The position numbers and the translations under genes are program-made. Shown piece by piece: positions 12,811-14,185 of a stretch of 14,185 bases of DNA (the stretch's first letter is position 1; the number at the start of each line of letters is the position of its first letter). The stretch spans positions 1-14,185 of the forward strand of contig JBKBQT010000050.1 of assembly GCA_046292445.1 (NCBI GenBank), written 5' to 3'. The notes beneath the pieces were generated by a model that was given only the letters and a program-made list of their open reading frames with translations, was not told the origin of the DNA and ran no database searches. The DNA is from CALIZF01 sp046292445. GTDB taxonomy: Bacteria > Pseudomonadota > Alphaproteobacteria > Rhodobacterales > Rhodobacteraceae.

Positions 12811-13481
12811 AGGTCAGCCCCCGCCAGCGTCACCCGCCCGTCGCGGATGCGCAGCACCCGCGCGGTGACGCCCGATTTGCCCGCGGCGCGGATCAGGTTC
12901 ATGTCATGCGTGGCCACCAGCACGGTCTTGCCCATCCGGTTGAGCTCGGTAAAGAGCGCGAGCAGGCGCAGCGACATGTCCCAGTCCACATTGCCCGTCG
13001 GCTCGTCGGCGAGCACGATATCGGGCGCCATGATGACGGCGCGCGCCACCGCCGCCCGCTGGCGCTCGCCGCCCGAGAGCGATGGCGGCAGGGCATCGGC
13101 AAGCGGCTTGAGCCCGACCCAGGCGAGCAGATCCTCGAGATCGGCGGTCTCGGGCGCCCGGCCCGCGACGGTGAGCGGCAGCGCGACATTGGCCGCCAGC
13201 GGCAGGTGGTCGAGGAACTGGCAATCCTGGTGGACGACTCCGATCCGGCGGCGCAGGCGCGCCACGCCGTCGCGCGGCAGGCCGCGCAATTCCTGGCCGA
13301 ACACCTGCAGGCGCCCCTGCGTCGGCAGCAGCTCGGCGTAGATCAGCTTGAGCAGCGTGGTCTTGCCCGCGCCCGAGGGGCCGGTGAGGAAATGGAACGA
13401 CCCGGCGGCGAGCGTGAGATCGATGTCGCTCAGCAGGGCACCGCCGCCGTAGCTGTAGCCCACCCTGTCGAACGCGATCAC
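12807..13481 (-). CDS. ftsE: Cell division ATP-binding protein FtsE
   Basis: This is the ATPase of the FtsEX ABC-type division complex, 224 residues, cytosolic and bound to FtsX at the inner membrane. All ABC motifs are present: Walker A GPSGAGKT (34-41), Q-loop around Q85 (GVVHQDCQFL), signature LSGGERQ (135-141), Walker B IVLADEP (155-161) with catalytic E160, PTGNVDW as D-loop (161-167), and switch H192 (ATHDMN). The short length and the opening IAFDRVGYSYGGG are typical of FtsE rather than LolD. The GTG at 13481 is supported by AGGGGGG (13487-13493) 5 nt upstream. ftsX follows with a 4-nt overlap. The gene is divergent from the zinc-ribbon protein gene across 159 bp. Confidence 0.95.
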   Translation of the reverse strand: MIAFDRVGYSYGGGALLSDIDLTLAAGSFHFLTGPSGAGKTTLLKLIYAELLPTQGRLQVFGQELRGLPRDGVARLRRRIGVVHQDCQFLDHLPLAANVALPLTVAGRAPETADLEDLLAWVGLKPLADALPPSLSGGERQRAAVARAVIMAPDIVLADEPTGNVDWDMSLRLLALFTELNRMGKTVLVATHDMNLIRAAGKSGVTARVLRIRDGRVTLAGADL

Positions 13482-13507
13482 CGATGCCCCCCTGTCCGCT
13501 GGGCCAT

Positions 13508-13536
13508 ATCCTGACGCGAGCCTGCACCGGTTTCAA
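13508..13536 (-). promoter_or_regulatory. Candidate promoter of ftsE operon
   Basis: On the minus strand TTGAAA (13531-13536, 5/6 match) and CAGGAT (13508-13513, 3/6 match) are 17 bp apart, 27 bp upstream of the ftsE GTG. It would serve the whole ftsE-ftsX-plsC-PPOX chain. This rests on consensus only. Confidence 0.35.
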
Positions 13537-13567
13537 TCGCCCGGGCGGGCGGCCAAGTTACAAAGAC

Positions 13568-13596
13568 TTGGAGTGCGGCATGCTTGTTGCTACAAC
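13568..13596 (+). promoter_or_regulatory. Candidate promoter of the zinc-ribbon gene
   Basis: TTGGAG (13568-13573) and TACAAC (13591-13596, 4/6 match) are 17 bp apart, giving a start near 13603 and a leader of about 38 nt. It faces away from the ftsE promoter candidate in the same 159-bp gap, with no overlap between the two. Confidence 0.4.
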
Positions 13597-13640
13597 ATGG
13601 CGCATGATCCCTCTCCCGGGGGCCGGCATAAAGGCGACGG

Positions 13641-14185
13641 ATGCGCATCATTTGCCCGAACTGCGACGCGCAATACGAGGTCGAGGACCGGATGATCCCC
13701 GAAACCGGCCGTGACGTGCAGTGTTCCAACTGCGGCCACGGCTGGTATCAGTATCCCCCAGGGTTCGAGCCGGAAGACGAGGCCGAGGAGGACCTGCCGC
13801 CGCCGGCCGTCCCGGGCGATACGCCGCCGGCGATGGTGCGCCCGCCGCTCGATGACAGCCTGCGCGCGATCCTGCGCGAGGAGGCCGAGCGCGAGGCAAG
13901 CGCGCGGGCGGCCGAGGTCCGGGCCCGCGGGCGCGCGGCCGCCTCGGTCGCGGTGCAGCCGGATCTCGGTCTGGCGCGGCCGGCCCCGGTGCCGACGCGC
14001 CATCCGGAGACCGCGGCAGAGCCGCGCGATCCGCCGCAGGCCTCGCCGCGGACGCTGCTGCCCGATGTCGAACGGATCAATTCGACGCTCACCGCCGATG
14101 CGCCGCCTGCGGCAGGTCTCGACGCGCGGCGTGGCGGCGGCTTTTTGCAGGGCTTTGCCGCGGTTTTTCTGGTCGTCGCCGTTCT
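13641..14185 (+). CDS. MJ0042-type zinc-ribbon protein (3' end outside window)
   Basis: The frame is open from the ATG at 13641 to the window edge, giving 181 residues without a stop. It opens with MRIICPNCDAQYEV and a second CSNCGHGWYQY, so C5, C8, C28 and C31 form the CxxC-x19-CxxC zinc ribbon of the MJ0042 family. A long Pro/Ala/Glu-rich, charged and probably disordered linker follows (about 40-160). A hydrophobic stretch begins at FLQGFAAVFLVVAV (168-181), almost surely a membrane helix cut by the window. The protein is therefore likely membrane-anchored with a cytosolic zinc ribbon. Its function is unknown. Position opposite ftsE is typical of Rhodobacterales. The AAGGCG before the ATG is a modest ribosome site. 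Confidence 0.88.
   Translation, partial: MRIICPNCDAQYEVEDRMIPETGRDVQCSNCGHGWYQYPPGFEPEDEAEEDLPPPAVPGDTPPAMVRPPLDDSLRAILREEAEREASARAAEVRARGRAAASVAVQPDLGLARPAPVPTRHPETAAEPRDPPQASPRTLLPDVERINSTLTADAPPAAGLDARRGGGFLQGFAAVFLVVAV

Noticed and set aside
1..14185. CRISPR array, tRNA/rRNA, transposase, integrase or toxin-antitoxin genes
   Set aside because: Reading both strands showed no regularly spaced repeats, cloverleaf-like genes or recognisable mobile-element proteins; the coding space is taken up by conserved chromosomal genes.

Overview
The window is about 70% G+C and looks like a chromosome segment of an alphaproteobacterium of the order Rhodobacterales (Rhodobacter/Paracoccus/Rhodovulum-like). 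The reasons are the close match to the Rhodobacter L-malyl-CoA/beta-methylmalyl-CoA lyase Mcl1 with its catalytic residues at the family positions, the order zinc-ribbon protein / ftsE / ftsX / plsC, the pyk-linked N-formylglutamate amidohydrolase and DUF1244 pair, and two copies of a TATTTG...TGAA extragenic element that I associate with this order. Nothing looks like a phage, insertion sequence, integron or CRISPR array. Nearly all of the window is coding; the longest gap is 291 bp, upstream of accA.

Left part (15-3883): pyruvate kinase (pyk) and a 74-residue membrane protein run leftward. A COG3931-type N-formylglutamate amidohydrolase and a DUF1244 protein run rightward from the same divergent region. 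A calcium-binding RTX-repeat protein with an N-terminal membrane anchor follows and ends 3 bp from the convergent D-amino-acid transaminase gene.

Middle part (3887-8911): four leftward genes form a probable D-amino-acid utilisation operon: dgcN (DUF1611, D-Glu N-acetyltransferase type), dgcA (enolase-superfamily N-acetyl-D-Glu racemase / dipeptide epimerase type), an uncharacterised DUF6544 membrane-anchored protein, and a class IV PLP D-amino-acid transaminase. mcl1 (ethylmalonyl-CoA pathway / glyoxylate-acetyl-CoA metabolism) is divergent from dgcN across a 244-bp region that carries a 14-bp perfect palindrome.

Right part (8912-14185): accA (acetyl-CoA carboxylase alpha) overlaps a Gdx/SugE-type small multidrug resistance gene. 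Convergent to them is a tightly overlapping leftward chain, ftsE-ftsX-plsC-PPOX flavoprotein. Divergent from ftsE, an MJ0042-type zinc-ribbon protein starts and is cut by the window end.

This is mostly ordinary housekeeping DNA. The points most worth a second look are the D-amino-acid gene cluster with its DUF6544 passenger, the Rhodobacterales dispersed element at two 3' ends, and the symmetric DNA elements around mcl1 and accA. I did not see a clearly new defence or mobile system.
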